From NCBI GenBank assembly GCA_016781885.1, contig JADDPM010000043.1:3375-11526 (forward strand): 8,152 nt of DNA. Reading direction: 5' to 3'. Under the pieces are notes generated by a model. The model was not told the DNA's origin and did no database searches. It worked only from the letters and a program-made list of their open reading frames with translations. Positions 1 to 6,167 of this stretch are shown here, one piece after another. Within the stretch, counting starts at the first letter, position 1, and each line of letters starts with the position of its first letter. A program made the translations under genes and the position numbers. The stretch comes from Rubrobacter sp. (GTDB lineage: Bacteria > Actinomycetota > Rubrobacteria > Rubrobacterales > Rubrobacteraceae).

Positions 1-622
1 TATTCATGATGTACACCCGGTCAGCCACTGACAGGGCGAGATTTACGTTCTGCTCGACGAGCAAGATTGGGAGCGACCTGCTTTTAAGCTCCCGCAGGAT
101 CTCCCCCACACGCTCCACCATCATCGGGGAGAGCCCCTCGGACGGCTCGTCCAGCAGCAGAAGGTCCGGCCCTCCTCTGAGAGCACGGGCGATCGAGAGC
201 ATCTGCTGCTCTCCCCCGCTGAGCTGGTTCCCCGCGTTCCTCTCGCGCTCCTTCAGCCTTGGGAAGAGCTCGTACACCTCCTCCAGGGTCCACTGCTGCC
301 CATCCTGCTGCTTACGCTGCGGCGGGAGCAGCAGGTGCTCCTGGACGCTCAGGTTGGGGAAGATGCCCCTACCCTGAGGGACGAGCCCGATGCCCCTCCG
401 CGCCCGCTTGTAGGGCGGCTCACCCTGTATAGGGACATCCTTTAGCGTGATGCTCCCCTTGCTCGTGCGGACCAGCCCTACGATGGTGCGGATGGTGGTC
501 GTCTTGCCAACGCCGTTCCTGCCAAGAAGGGCGACGACCTCGCCGGAGGAGACGTCCAACGAGACGCCGTGCAGCACGTGGCTGGGGCCATAATGCGCGT
601 TTACGTCCTGCAAGCTAAGCAC
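1..622 (-). CDS. livF: Liv-type ABC transporter ATP-binding protein LivF (3' end outside the window)
   Basis: One of the two cytoplasmic ATPases that power uptake by the Liv-type importer encoded here. The visible 207 residues contain Walker A (residues 34-42, GRNGVGKTT), the Q-loop (Q83 in LVPQGRGIFPNL, the typical LivF form), the ABC signature (LSGGEQQ, 134-140), Walker B (LLLLDEPSEGL, 154-164) and the switch position in VEQN (189-192), where LivF proteins carry Gln instead of His. The start is GTG at 622. A stop codon lies directly in frame upstream, and a GAGGAGG ribosome binding site sits 6 nt before it, so this is the first possible start. The first 8 nt overlap the end of livG, which suggests translational coupling. 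LivF is usually about 235 residues, so only about 30 C-terminal residues are lost past the left edge. The family call is firm; the substrate is unknown. Confidence 0.95.
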   Translation of the reverse strand, partial: MLSLQDVNAHYGPSHVLHGVSLDVSSGEVVALLGRNGVGKTTTIRTIVGLVRTSKGSITLKDVPIQGEPPYKRARRGIGLVPQGRGIFPNLSVQEHLLLPPQRKQQDGQQWTLEEVYELFPRLKERERNAGNQLSGGEQQMLSIARALRGGPDLLLLDEPSEGLSPMMVERVGEILRELKSRSLPILLVEQNVNLALSVADRVYIMN

Positions 623-1379
623 CTAAAGCCTCCTCGTCGGCCCCGACCCCGAGATACGCAGCCAAAACCTCTTTGTTCCTGCGAACCTCTTCCGGGTCTC
701 CGTCGGCGATAACCTCCCCGAAGTTGAGCACGATGATGCGGCGGGCGAGCGCCATGACCACGTCCATGTCGTGCTCCACGATGAGCAGGGTAAGGTCCTC
801 TGGGAGAGCTTTGAGCATCGTCACCATCTCCCCCGTCTCCTTCGCCGACATTCCGGCCGTCGGCTCGTCGAGCAGAAGCACCTTGGGAGAGGTCGCCAAG
901 GCGATCCCAAGCTCGAGCTGCCGCTGCTCACCATAGGAGAGGTTCTTCGCCTTCATCTCCGAGCGTGAGGTGAGGTGGACCCTATTTAGCACCTCCTCCG
1001 TCTCGCGCCGGAGCTCCGGGTACCGGTCTACAGACTTGAACACCTTGAGCCTGATGCCCAGACGGCGCTGCACGGCAAGCCGGACGTTCTCGTAGACGGT
1101 GCTCTCCATAAAGAGCGAGTTCTTCTGGAACGTTCGTCCAAGCCCACTCTCGCTCATCCTGTCGGGAGAATATTGGGTCACGTCCTGGCCGCCGAGCCGG
1201 ATCACGCCCTTGTCGGGCATAATCTCCCCGCTGATGAGGTTGAAGAGCGTGGTCTTTCCGGCCCCGTTCGGGCCCACGAGCGCGATCCTCTCCCCCACCT
1301 CGACCGAGAAGCTAACGTCCTGGGTGGCGGGTAAGGCGCCGAAGTACTTCGAAACACCTTCCAGCGCGAGCGCGCTCAT
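615..1379 (-). CDS. livG: Liv-type ABC transporter ATP-binding protein LivG
   Basis: Second cytoplasmic ATPase of the importer, 254 residues, the normal LivG length. Walker A is GPNGAGKTT (36-44), the Q-loop Gln is Q85 in GRTFQ (the LivG form), and the signature is LSYGEQRQ (147-154). Walker B is KVLLLDEPTAGM (166-177), and the H-loop His is H203 in VEHDMDVV. The C-terminal part (VLNFGEVIADGDPEEVRRNKEVLAAYLG) matches the LivG/BCA C-terminal extension. The ATG start at 1379 overlaps the livM stop in an ATGA arrangement. An AGAGGG ribosome binding site precedes it by 7 nt. It would pair with LivF as a heterodimer under LivH and LivM. All ATP-binding motifs are intact. The name rests on family similarity and gene order. 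Confidence 0.96.
   Translation of the reverse strand: MSALALEGVSKYFGALPATQDVSFSVEVGERIALVGPNGAGKTTLFNLISGEIMPDKGVIRLGGQDVTQYSPDRMSESGLGRTFQKNSLFMESTVYENVRLAVQRRLGIRLKVFKSVDRYPELRRETEEVLNRVHLTSRSEMKAKNLSYGEQRQLELGIALATSPKVLLLDEPTAGMSAKETGEMVTMLKALPEDLTLLIVEHDMDVVMALARRIIVLNFGEVIADGDPEEVRRNKEVLAAYLGVGADEEALGA
629..635 (-). promoter_or_regulatory. livF ribosome binding site inside the 3' end of livG
   Basis: On the minus strand the sequence reads GAGGAGG, then CTTTAG, then the GTG start of livF. The motif lies within livG codons for Asp-Glu-Glu-Ala near its C-terminus. It fixes a GTG start that an ATG-only gene caller would miss. Confidence 0.8.
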
Positions 1380-2356
1380 CGGCGGACCCTCTCCCAGGCA
1401 CTCTGCGCGATGCCGGCTATCCCGTTACGGGCGAAGAAGACAAAGAGGATGAACACGATCCCGGTTATCATCGTGGATCGATCAGTGTAGGACTGGAGTG
1501 CGCTCTCCAGAAGCCAGATGAGCGCCGCGCCGAGCATAGGTCCGATCAGGGTGCCCGCTCCTCCCGCTATCACCATGATCAGGGCCTCAGCCGAGTGCGA
1601 CCAGTGGAGATCCTCAGGGGTGACGATCCCGTTGAAGTGGGCCCAGAGCGCGCCGGAGAGACCGGCAACCGCCCCAGCTACCACAAAAGCGGTCAGCTTG
1701 TAGCTCCGGGGGCTATAGCCGATCGCGCGCATTCTCTGCTCGTTCGAGCCGATGCCGATGAGGATCCTGCCGAATGGGGAGCGCACGAGAGTCCGGAACA
1801 GCAGATAAGACAACACCGCGAGTAGTAGCACGAGGTAGAAGAAGGTCGTCCGATCGAACCTTAACAGGCCGAAGAGCTCCGGACGAGGAATCCCGACGAG
1901 GCCGTTCGTCCCCCCCGTAAGCGATTCCCATTGCTGGGAGGCCACGTATACCAGTTGCGCGAGCGCCAGCGTGATCATAAGAAAGTAGATGCCAGTACTT
2001 CGCAGAGAGAGAACTCCAATGACCAACGCGAGAAGTAGAGACAGCGCCAGCGCTACACCCAGCGTCAGCACGACGTTCGGGTCCACGCGAGTGGCGAAGA
2101 TGCCTGCAGCGTACGCCCCCACCCCGAAAAACGCGGCGTGACCCAAAGAGATGAGCTTCGGGAAGCCCATCAGAAAACCGAGGCTGAGAGCGAAGATAGA
2201 GAGGATTAGTATCTGCGTAAATACACTAACATAGTACCTGGAACCAACGAGCGGGACGATCGCGAGCAGTAACGCGCCGGCTAGGACCGCAATGGTGCCC
2301 GCGTGTACCGATACGAAGCTTTGCGTCTTCCGCCCGGATTCAGCCTGCGTCGCCAT
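1376..2356 (-). CDS. livM: Liv-type ABC transporter permease LivM
   Basis: Integral membrane permease that with LivH forms the translocation path. It has 326 residues, a usual size for LivM without a long N-terminal extension. Family hallmarks are GFPKLISLGHAAFFGVGAYA (64-83), the RSTGIYFLMITLALAQ segment (119-134), TGGTNGL (147-153) and, near the C-terminus, a cytoplasmic-loop motif around EALIMVIAGGAGTLIGPMLGA that contacts the ATPase. About eight hydrophobic segments are visible. The ATG at 2356 follows the livH stop after 2 nt. The AGGAGG upstream is 11 nt from this ATG, which is rather long; an in-frame CTG two codons earlier would have closer spacing, so the exact start is slightly uncertain. 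The reading frame stays open far upstream into livH (to about 3043), but that part translates to Arg/His-rich nonsense and overlaps a clear livH. Confidence 0.94.
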   Translation of the reverse strand: MATQAESGRKTQSFVSVHAGTIAVLAGALLLAIVPLVGSRYYVSVFTQILILSIFALSLGFLMGFPKLISLGHAAFFGVGAYAAGIFATRVDPNVVLTLGVALALSLLLALVIGVLSLRSTGIYFLMITLALAQLVYVASQQWESLTGGTNGLVGIPRPELFGLLRFDRTTFFYLVLLLAVLSYLLFRTLVRSPFGRILIGIGSNEQRMRAIGYSPRSYKLTAFVVAGAVAGLSGALWAHFNGIVTPEDLHWSHSAEALIMVIAGGAGTLIGPMLGAALIWLLESALQSYTDRSTMITGIVFILFVFFARNGIAGIAQSAWERVRR

Positions 2357-2358
2357 GA

Positions 2359-3231
2359 TCAGGCATACCTCCTCTGGAACAGACCCTGTGGCCTGACGAG
2401 TAACACGACCGCCATTACGAGGTAGATGATCAACGAGGCGAAGCTCGGGAAGTACGCCTGCCCGAGTATCTGGGTGAGCCCGATGAGCAGGCTCGCCCAT
2501 AAAGCGCCGGTCAAGCTGCCCAAGCCCCCGACCACCACGACGATCAGCGTGAGGATGAGGATCTCGAAGTCGAGGCCCGAGTACACGCCGAGAATCGGGG
2601 TGCCGATGAAACCGGCGAAGCCAGCGAGCGCCAGGCCGCAGACGAAGACCCCACCGAAGATGGCGGTTATGTTGAAACCGAGCGCCGAGACCATCTCTCG
2701 GTCCGAGACGCCCGCGCGGATGATCGAACCTATGCGCGTCCGTTCGAGCAGTAGATACAACGCCCCAGCTAACAGAAGCCCGACGAAGATCACAATGAGG
2801 CGATAGCTGGGTATCACCACGCCGAAGACCTCCACCGTTTCCGAGAAGAGCCTCGGGTAACTCATCGACTGTATGGTCGTCCCGAAGAGCCACTCCGAGG
2901 CGTCCTCGATTATGAGGGCGAGGCCGAAGGTCAGCAAAATCTGGTCGAGATGGTCGCGGTTGTACATGGGCCTCAAGAGCGATATCTCGGCGATGAGCCC
3001 GAGCACGGCTACGATGCCCACGCTCACAGCGAGGGCCAGCCACCAGTTCCCGAGGTCGTCGACGAGACCGACGCCCAAGAATCCGCCGACCAGGTAGAAC
3101 GAGCCGTGCGAGAGGTTGATCACGTCCATCATCCCGAAGATCAGCGACAGTCCGGCAGCGAGTATGAACAGCAAGAAGCCGTATGCCAGACCGTTGAGCA
3201 TATGGGTTGCAAGAGTCTGGATCTCGCTCAT
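2359..3231 (-). CDS. livH: Liv-type ABC transporter permease LivH
   Basis: Integral membrane permease of 290 residues, the expected length. The N-terminal region has the LivH hallmark FGMMDVINLSHGSFYLVGGF (32-51). It is followed by LTFGLALIIED (100-110), the RTRIGSIIRAG...ALGFN segment (164-187), a late loop VVVVGGLGSLTGALWAS (231-247) thought to contact the ATPase, and the usual C-terminal LVRPQGLF (278-285). About eight hydrophobic stretches span the protein. The ATG at 3231 has an AGGAGG 5 nt upstream, an ideal ribosome binding site. A 46-nt spacer separates it from livK, and this spacer can form a hairpin that includes the ribosome binding site (see the repeat at 3246-3259). The stop is 2 nt before livM. 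Substrate cannot be read from the permease. Confidence 0.95.
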   Translation of the reverse strand: MSEIQTLATHMLNGLAYGFLLFILAAGLSLIFGMMDVINLSHGSFYLVGGFLGVGLVDDLGNWWLALAVSVGIVAVLGLIAEISLLRPMYNRDHLDQILLTFGLALIIEDASEWLFGTTIQSMSYPRLFSETVEVFGVVIPSYRLIVIFVGLLLAGALYLLLERTRIGSIIRAGVSDREMVSALGFNITAIFGGVFVCGLALAGFAGFIGTPILGVYSGLDFEILILTLIVVVVGGLGSLTGALWASLLIGLTQILGQAYFPSFASLIIYLVMAVVLLVRPQGLFQRRYA

Positions 3232-3236
3232 CCTAG

Positions 3237-3242
3237 CCTCCT
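3237..3242 (-). promoter_or_regulatory. livH ribosome binding site, potentially sequestered
   Basis: AGGAGG on the minus strand, 5 nt before the livH ATG. Four of its bases (GGAG, 3238-3241) are complementary to CTCC on the far side (mRNA 3266-3263) of the palindrome at 3246-3259. A folded mRNA would therefore bury the site. Confidence 0.7.
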
Positions 3243-3245
3243 AAG

Positions 3246-3259
3246 CTCTAGATCTAGAG
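3246..3259. repeat. Perfect 14-nt palindrome between livK and livH
   Basis: CTCTAGATCTAGAG equals its own reverse complement and lies in the 46-nt livK-livH spacer. In the livK-livH transcript it can form a hairpin. CTCC (3263-3266) and GGAG (3238-3241) can extend the stem after a small internal loop, and a further CCT/AGG pair (3268-3270 with 3232-3234) is possible. There is no following U-tract, so it is not a standard terminator. It could tune livH translation or transcript stability, or be a DNA binding site; these roles are inferred. Confidence 0.65.
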
Positions 3260-3277
3260 ACCGGAGCAGGCCACGCC

Positions 3278-4498
3278 TTACGCTCCCGGATCTTGAACGT
3301 TCTCGATGGTGTCGATAACCACGTTCTCGATCCTCCCATTCTGCTCTCGCGCTTCGCGGATGTAGATGTTCTGGATCGGGTTGTGGTTCTCGTCTAGACT
3401 AAGCGGTCCGCGAGGGCTCTGGAACTCCACACCCTCCATCGCCTCGACGAGCGCATCCGGGTCGGTATCGCCCTCCGTAGCCTTGAGCGCCTCCCCGATG
3501 AGCCAGGCGGCGTCGTAGCCCTGTACCGCGTACGTGCTGGGGTCGCGGTCGAACTGGCTCTGGAAGTTCTCGATAAACGCCGTGTTCTCCGGGTTGTCGA
3601 GGCCGGACGCGTAGAACAGTCCTGTTCGGATGCCGACCGCCGCATCTCCTTGCCCCTCGATCGTATCGGCCTCTACCATGTAACCCGAGCCGTAGAGCGG
3701 TACGCTCTCCTTCAACCCGGCCTCGGCGTACTGCCTGACGAAGCTCACGGCGTCCGTACCGGCGTAGAAGCTCCACTCCGCCTGCGGGCTCGCCTGACTG
3801 ATGTTCGTCAGGTAGGTGCTGTAGTCGCTGTTGCCGAGCGGGGGATAGGCCTCGTCGACCAGGTTGCCGCCGGCCGCAGCTAAGCCTTCCTTAAACCCAC
3901 CAGCCTGCTCTTGCCCGGCCGCGTAGTCAGGCGCGCTCACGTAGACGTTCTGGACTCCGTTATCCACCAACCACCCGCCCATCGGGTAGCTGACCTGCCA
4001 GCTGCTCGCCGAGGTTCTGAATACGTACGGGATACCTCTCCGGGTAACATCGTTGCCCGTCGCGTTGGAGATGACGAAGGGGATCTGGTCCTGAGAGATA
4101 AGATCGATCACGCCGTAGGCGACCGCGCTGCTCACGGTCCCGGTTATGATCTCTACCTCGTCGCGCTCGATGAGGGTCCGGGCAGCCTCGACGCCTACCT
4201 GCGGGTTCGCCTCGGTATCTTCCTGGATGAGCTCGACCGATCGTCCGGCGATCTCCATGCCCTGCTCCTCGAAGTACAGGTTCATCCCGTCGGTGATGTC
4301 TTGGCCAAGCTGGGCGTATACGCCCGAATAAGGGAGGATTACCCCTATCCTTATCGGGTCTTCCCCTCCTCCTTGGCCTCCGCCACCGCCGCCACCGCCG
4401 CAACCGACGAGCAACAAAAAAGCCACCAGTAATATCATCGCTACAGCGAAGGGAAACCTCCGCAGAGTAGACGCACCATTAGCTGTTCCCGGAACCAA
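3278..4498 (-). CDS. livK: Liv-type ABC transporter substrate-binding lipoprotein LivK
   Basis: Extracytoplasmic receptor that captures the substrate and delivers it to LivH/LivM. From the preferred start it has 406 residues. An Arg-Arg n-region (13-14) and a hydrophobic core lead to a lipobox L-V-G-C with the lipidated Cys at 33. Eight Gly, one Gln and three more Gly follow as a flexible tether. The periplasmic-binding-protein type I fold (Peripla_BP_6 class) starts at about residue 49 with IRIGVILPYSGVYAQLG. It continues through PFVISNATGNDVTRRGIPYVFRTSASSWQ, APDYAAGQEQAGGFKEGL and VQGYDAAWLIGEALK. The start is set at TTG 4498 because GGGAG lies 5 nt before it. A TTG at 4516 gives six more residues but has a poorer ribosome binding site, and no ATG occurs before the hydrophobic core. 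It is first in the transporter operon behind its own promoter. Ligand unknown: branched-chain amino acids or an aromatic/organic acid. Confidence 0.93.
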   Translation of the reverse strand: MVPGTANGASTLRRFPFAVAMILLVAFLLLVGCGGGGGGGGQGGGEDPIRIGVILPYSGVYAQLGQDITDGMNLYFEEQGMEIAGRSVELIQEDTEANPQVGVEAARTLIERDEVEIITGTVSSAVAYGVIDLISQDQIPFVISNATGNDVTRRGIPYVFRTSASSWQVSYPMGGWLVDNGVQNVYVSAPDYAAGQEQAGGFKEGLAAAGGNLVDEAYPPLGNSDYSTYLTNISQASPQAEWSFYAGTDAVSFVRQYAEAGLKESVPLYGSGYMVEADTIEGQGDAAVGIRTGLFYASGLDNPENTAFIENFQSQFDRDPSTYAVQGYDAAWLIGEALKATEGDTDPDALVEAMEGVEFQSPRGPLSLDENHNPIQNIYIREAREQNGRIENVVIDTIENVQDPGA

Positions 4499-4503
4499 TA
4501 TGT

Positions 4504-4510
4504 CTCCCTT
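4504..4510 (-). promoter_or_regulatory. livK ribosome binding site deciding a TTG start
   Basis: The minus strand reads AAGGGAG, then ACATA, then TTG (4498-4496). The 5-nt spacing favours this TTG over the in-frame TTG 18 nt upstream, which is preceded only by GGGGAAAAGTAG. Confidence 0.6.
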
Positions 4511-4569
4511 CCCCAAACTACTTTTCCCCGACCGAGTGAAGTTGTAGCCTTCTTAGCTCAGTTGAAAAC

Positions 4570-4599
4570 AGTTTAAACGAACGGTCAAATGTCTGTCAA
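4570..4599 (-). promoter_or_regulatory. Candidate promoter of the livKHMGF operon
   Basis: On the minus strand a perfect -35 box TTGACA (4599-4594) is followed after 18 nt by TAAACT (4575-4570), four of six matches to the -10 consensus. TTAAAC one base earlier is a weaker alternative with 17-nt spacing. Transcription would start near 4563 and leave a leader of about 65 nt before livK. The whole promoter lies in the 109-nt gap after the dehydrogenase gene, so the transporter probably has its own promoter even if some read-through from upstream occurs. Two CGAACG repeats overlap it. Confidence 0.6.
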
Positions 4600-4612
4600 C
4601 CGAACGATCAGT
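4578..4612. promoter_or_regulatory. Repeated CGAACGRTCA motifs, possible TetR-family operator
   Basis: CGAACGGTCA (4578-4587) and CGAACGATCA (4601-4610) differ at one base and start 23 bp apart, about two helical turns. The second sits in an imperfect palindrome ACCGAAC/GATCAGT (4599-4612, five of seven positions symmetrical) that touches the livK -35 box. The first lies in the spacer between the -35 and -10 boxes. Size, symmetry and placement suit a repressor of TetR type, as commonly found with acyl-CoA catabolism genes. No regulator gene is in the window, so this is inference. The second copy also overlaps the dehydrogenase stop codon. Confidence 0.45.
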
Positions 4613-6032
4613 CAAGATCAGACCATCGAGTATTGCCAAACATAACACGCCGCCTCAGAAGTGGCGCGGCCAGGTAAGAGTCACCGTGCATCTCCCGGAG
4701 GGCATCGAGTACGCGCAGGATGCGCACGAGGCCGAGCTCGTCTGCCCAGGCGAGTGGGCCTTTGGGGTAGTTAGCCCCAAGCTGCATCGCGCGGTCTATA
4801 TCGGGGGCACTAGCCACTCGCTCTTCGAGCGTGAAGAAGGCCTCGTTCGCCAAGACAGCGACGGTGCGTAGCGCAGCACCTCCGGGGAGATCAGGAGTCC
4901 ACGCGGGCGTAAGACCGGCGGCGCGGACGGCGGATTCCACCCGGTCCCGTAACTCAGGGTCTACGTCACCAACGAGTTCGACAACCGGAGAGTCGGGTGT
5001 AAAGCGGCGAATCCCCAACTCTACCCCGGAGCCGACCAGCACCGCCTCGTCTTTAAGCGCGAGTATTTTCAGTCCTTCGCCATCCGGCTGAGCGCCTAAA
5101 GCCCGGGCCAGTTCCGGGTCGCCAACAACCGTCACATCACCCGGGGTAGCAGACTGCGGCTGCTCCTCCTCGTCCGCAGCGCTACTTGAGCCATGGTACT
5201 TGTAGAAACCCTGTCCGGTCTTCCGGCCCAGGCGCCCGGCCTCGACCATGGAGCGCTGGACGGGAGAGGGCCGGAAGCGGGGTTGGTAATAGGAGCGCTC
5301 GTAGAGTGATTCCGAGACGGCGAGGTTGACGTCCATGCCTATAAGGTCTGCGAGCTGTAGGGGGCCCATGCGGAACCCCGCCCCACGTATCGCTGCGTCT
5401 ACCTGCTCCGGGTCTCCTCCGGCCTCGACGAGCCGGAGGGCTTCGAGATAGAAAGGCCGGGCAACGCGGTTCACGACGAAGCCCGGCGTGTCGGAGACCT
5501 CGATCGCCGTCTTGCCCAGTTGTTCCGTGACCTCCATGGCCCTATGTATGGACGAAGGATCGGTCGCAGGGCCAGCGACGACCTCGACCAGGCGCATCGC
5601 CGGGACCGGGTTGAAGAAGTGCATGCCCACTACGCGCTCGGGGCGCTCTGTAGCCGAGGCGATGCGGGCGACAGAGAGCGAGGAGGTGTTCGTGGCGAGT
5701 ACTGCGTCGTCGCGAACTATGCCTTCGAGGTCAGAGAAGACCTTTTGCTTGATCTCAAGGTTCTCGACTATGGCTTCGACGACGAGTGATACATCGGCGC
5801 AGGCTTCGAGCGACGTAGCCGTCGAGATCCGGGCGAGCACCTCGTCGTGCTCTTCCTCGGAGAGCCTACCCCTTTTTACCCGGCGCTCTAGATCCTTCTC
5901 GATAGTCTCCCGCCCACGCGCGAGCGCGGCATCCTGAACATCCACCATGACGGCCGACAAGCCCGCCAGGGCTGCGCTCTCCGCTATTCCGGCGCCCATC
6001 GTACCGGCGCCGACGACGGCGAGATCAGTCAT
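4608..6032 (-). CDS. 3-hydroxyacyl-CoA dehydrogenase, PaaH-like double C-domain form
   Basis: NAD-dependent oxidation of 3-hydroxyacyl-CoA to 3-ketoacyl-CoA in the cytoplasm, a beta-oxidation step. It has 474 residues. A Rossmann domain starts with GAGTMG (8-13). Residues matching the known catalytic set are S117 (TNTSS), H138 (HFFNP), E150 and N188 (GFVVNR); their spacing agrees with the human enzyme. A first 3HCDH C-terminal domain runs from about 184 to 281 (KTGQGFYKY at 271-279). An acidic, Ser-rich linker (282-299) and a middle region to about 385 follow, and then a second C-terminal domain (385-470, LANEAFFTLEERVA...NYPKGPLAWADELG). This length and duplication resemble E. coli PaaH, the 3-hydroxyadipyl-CoA dehydrogenase of phenylacetate breakdown, but short-chain 3-hydroxybutyryl-CoA enzymes of the same build exist, so no symbol is given. 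ATG 6032 has AGGAGG 5 nt upstream. It is co-directional with the liv genes, 109 nt from livK. Confidence 0.93.
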   Translation of the reverse strand: MTDLAVVGAGTMGAGIAESAALAGLSAVMVDVQDAALARGRETIEKDLERRVKRGRLSEEEHDEVLARISTATSLEACADVSLVVEAIVENLEIKQKVFSDLEGIVRDDAVLATNTSSLSVARIASATERPERVVGMHFFNPVPAMRLVEVVAGPATDPSSIHRAMEVTEQLGKTAIEVSDTPGFVVNRVARPFYLEALRLVEAGGDPEQVDAAIRGAGFRMGPLQLADLIGMDVNLAVSESLYERSYYQPRFRPSPVQRSMVEAGRLGRKTGQGFYKYHGSSSAADEEEQPQSATPGDVTVVGDPELARALGAQPDGEGLKILALKDEAVLVGSGVELGIRRFTPDSPVVELVGDVDPELRDRVESAVRAAGLTPAWTPDLPGGAALRTVAVLANEAFFTLEERVASAPDIDRAMQLGANYPKGPLAWADELGLVRILRVLDALREMHGDSYLAAPLLRRRVMFGNTRWSDLD

Positions 6033-6037
6033 ACCAG

Positions 6038-6043
6038 CCTCCT
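6038..6043 (-). promoter_or_regulatory. Ribosome binding site of the dehydrogenase gene
   Basis: AGGAGG on the minus strand, 5 nt before the ATG at 6032. It supports that start, which also places the Rossmann motif at the expected distance from the N-terminus. Confidence 0.75.
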
Positions 6044-6092
6044 AATCTAAAGCGTTCCCCTAATACCTGCACCCCACTCTTGGAGCGGCCGT

Positions 6093-6121
6093 TTGTACGC
6101 CCATTCAAATTAGTAGAGAAT
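6093..6121 (+). promoter_or_regulatory. Weak candidate promoter of the enoyl-CoA hydratase gene
   Basis: TTGTAC (6093-6098) and GAGAAT (6116-6121) are separated by 17 nt, each matching four of six consensus bases. The -10 overlaps the TATAAT on the other strand by two bases, so the two divergent promoters would compete for polymerase. Support is from sequence similarity only. Confidence 0.3.
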
Positions 6122-6125
6122 TATA
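6120..6125 (-). promoter_or_regulatory. Candidate -10 box of the dehydrogenase gene
   Basis: The minus strand has a perfect TATAAT about 88 nt upstream of the dehydrogenase ATG. The best -35 candidate is CTTACG at 16 nt spacing, matching only three of six consensus bases, so an activator or an alternative sigma factor may be needed. It overlaps the candidate -10 of the divergent hydratase gene. Confidence 0.4.
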
Positions 6126-6136
6126 GACACGATTCT

Positions 6137-6149
6137 GACTTCGTAAGTC
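6137..6149. repeat. Short inverted repeat in the divergent intergenic region
   Basis: GACTT-CGT-AAGTC has perfect 5-nt arms around a 3-nt centre. It lies just upstream of the dehydrogenase TATAAT box and just before the hydratase ribosome binding site. It is a possible operator for one or both genes, but arms this short also occur by chance. Confidence 0.3.
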
Positions 6150-6150
6150 T

Positions 6151-6159
6151 GGAGGGGAG
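6151..6159 (+). promoter_or_regulatory. Ribosome binding site fixing a GTG start of the hydratase
   Basis: GGAGGGGAG ends 8 nt before the GTG at 6168. The purine-rich run is the only good ribosome binding site in front of this reading frame, so the GTG start is well supported. Confidence 0.7.
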
Positions 6160-6167
6160 TACGCGGC

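Noticed and set aside
2357..3043. Long N-terminal extension of livM (the frame stays open to 3043, giving 555 residues)
   Set aside because: The extension overlaps livH on the same strand in another frame, is Arg/His-rich and lacks family similarity. The LivM family match begins at the ATG at 2356.
4372..4400. Short GGN repeat tract in livK
   Set aside because: It encodes the Gly-rich tether after the lipidated Cys, common in lipoprotein binding proteins. It is not a separate repeat element.
3911..4432. Plus-strand open frame of 173 residues opposite livK
   Set aside because: It is a shadow of livK caused by GC-rich codon usage. It shows no recognisable domain, while the opposite strand has a full binding-protein fold.
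4571..4578. GTTTAAAC 8-nt palindrome upstream of livK as a separate operator
   Set aside because: It does not extend beyond 8 nt and coincides with the AT-rich -10 region, so it is better explained as promoter sequence.
5488..5937. Plus-strand open frame of 149 residues opposite the dehydrogenase
   Set aside because: It is Ser/Arg/Thr-rich shadow coding opposite a gene with complete catalytic residues. It shows no recognisable domain.
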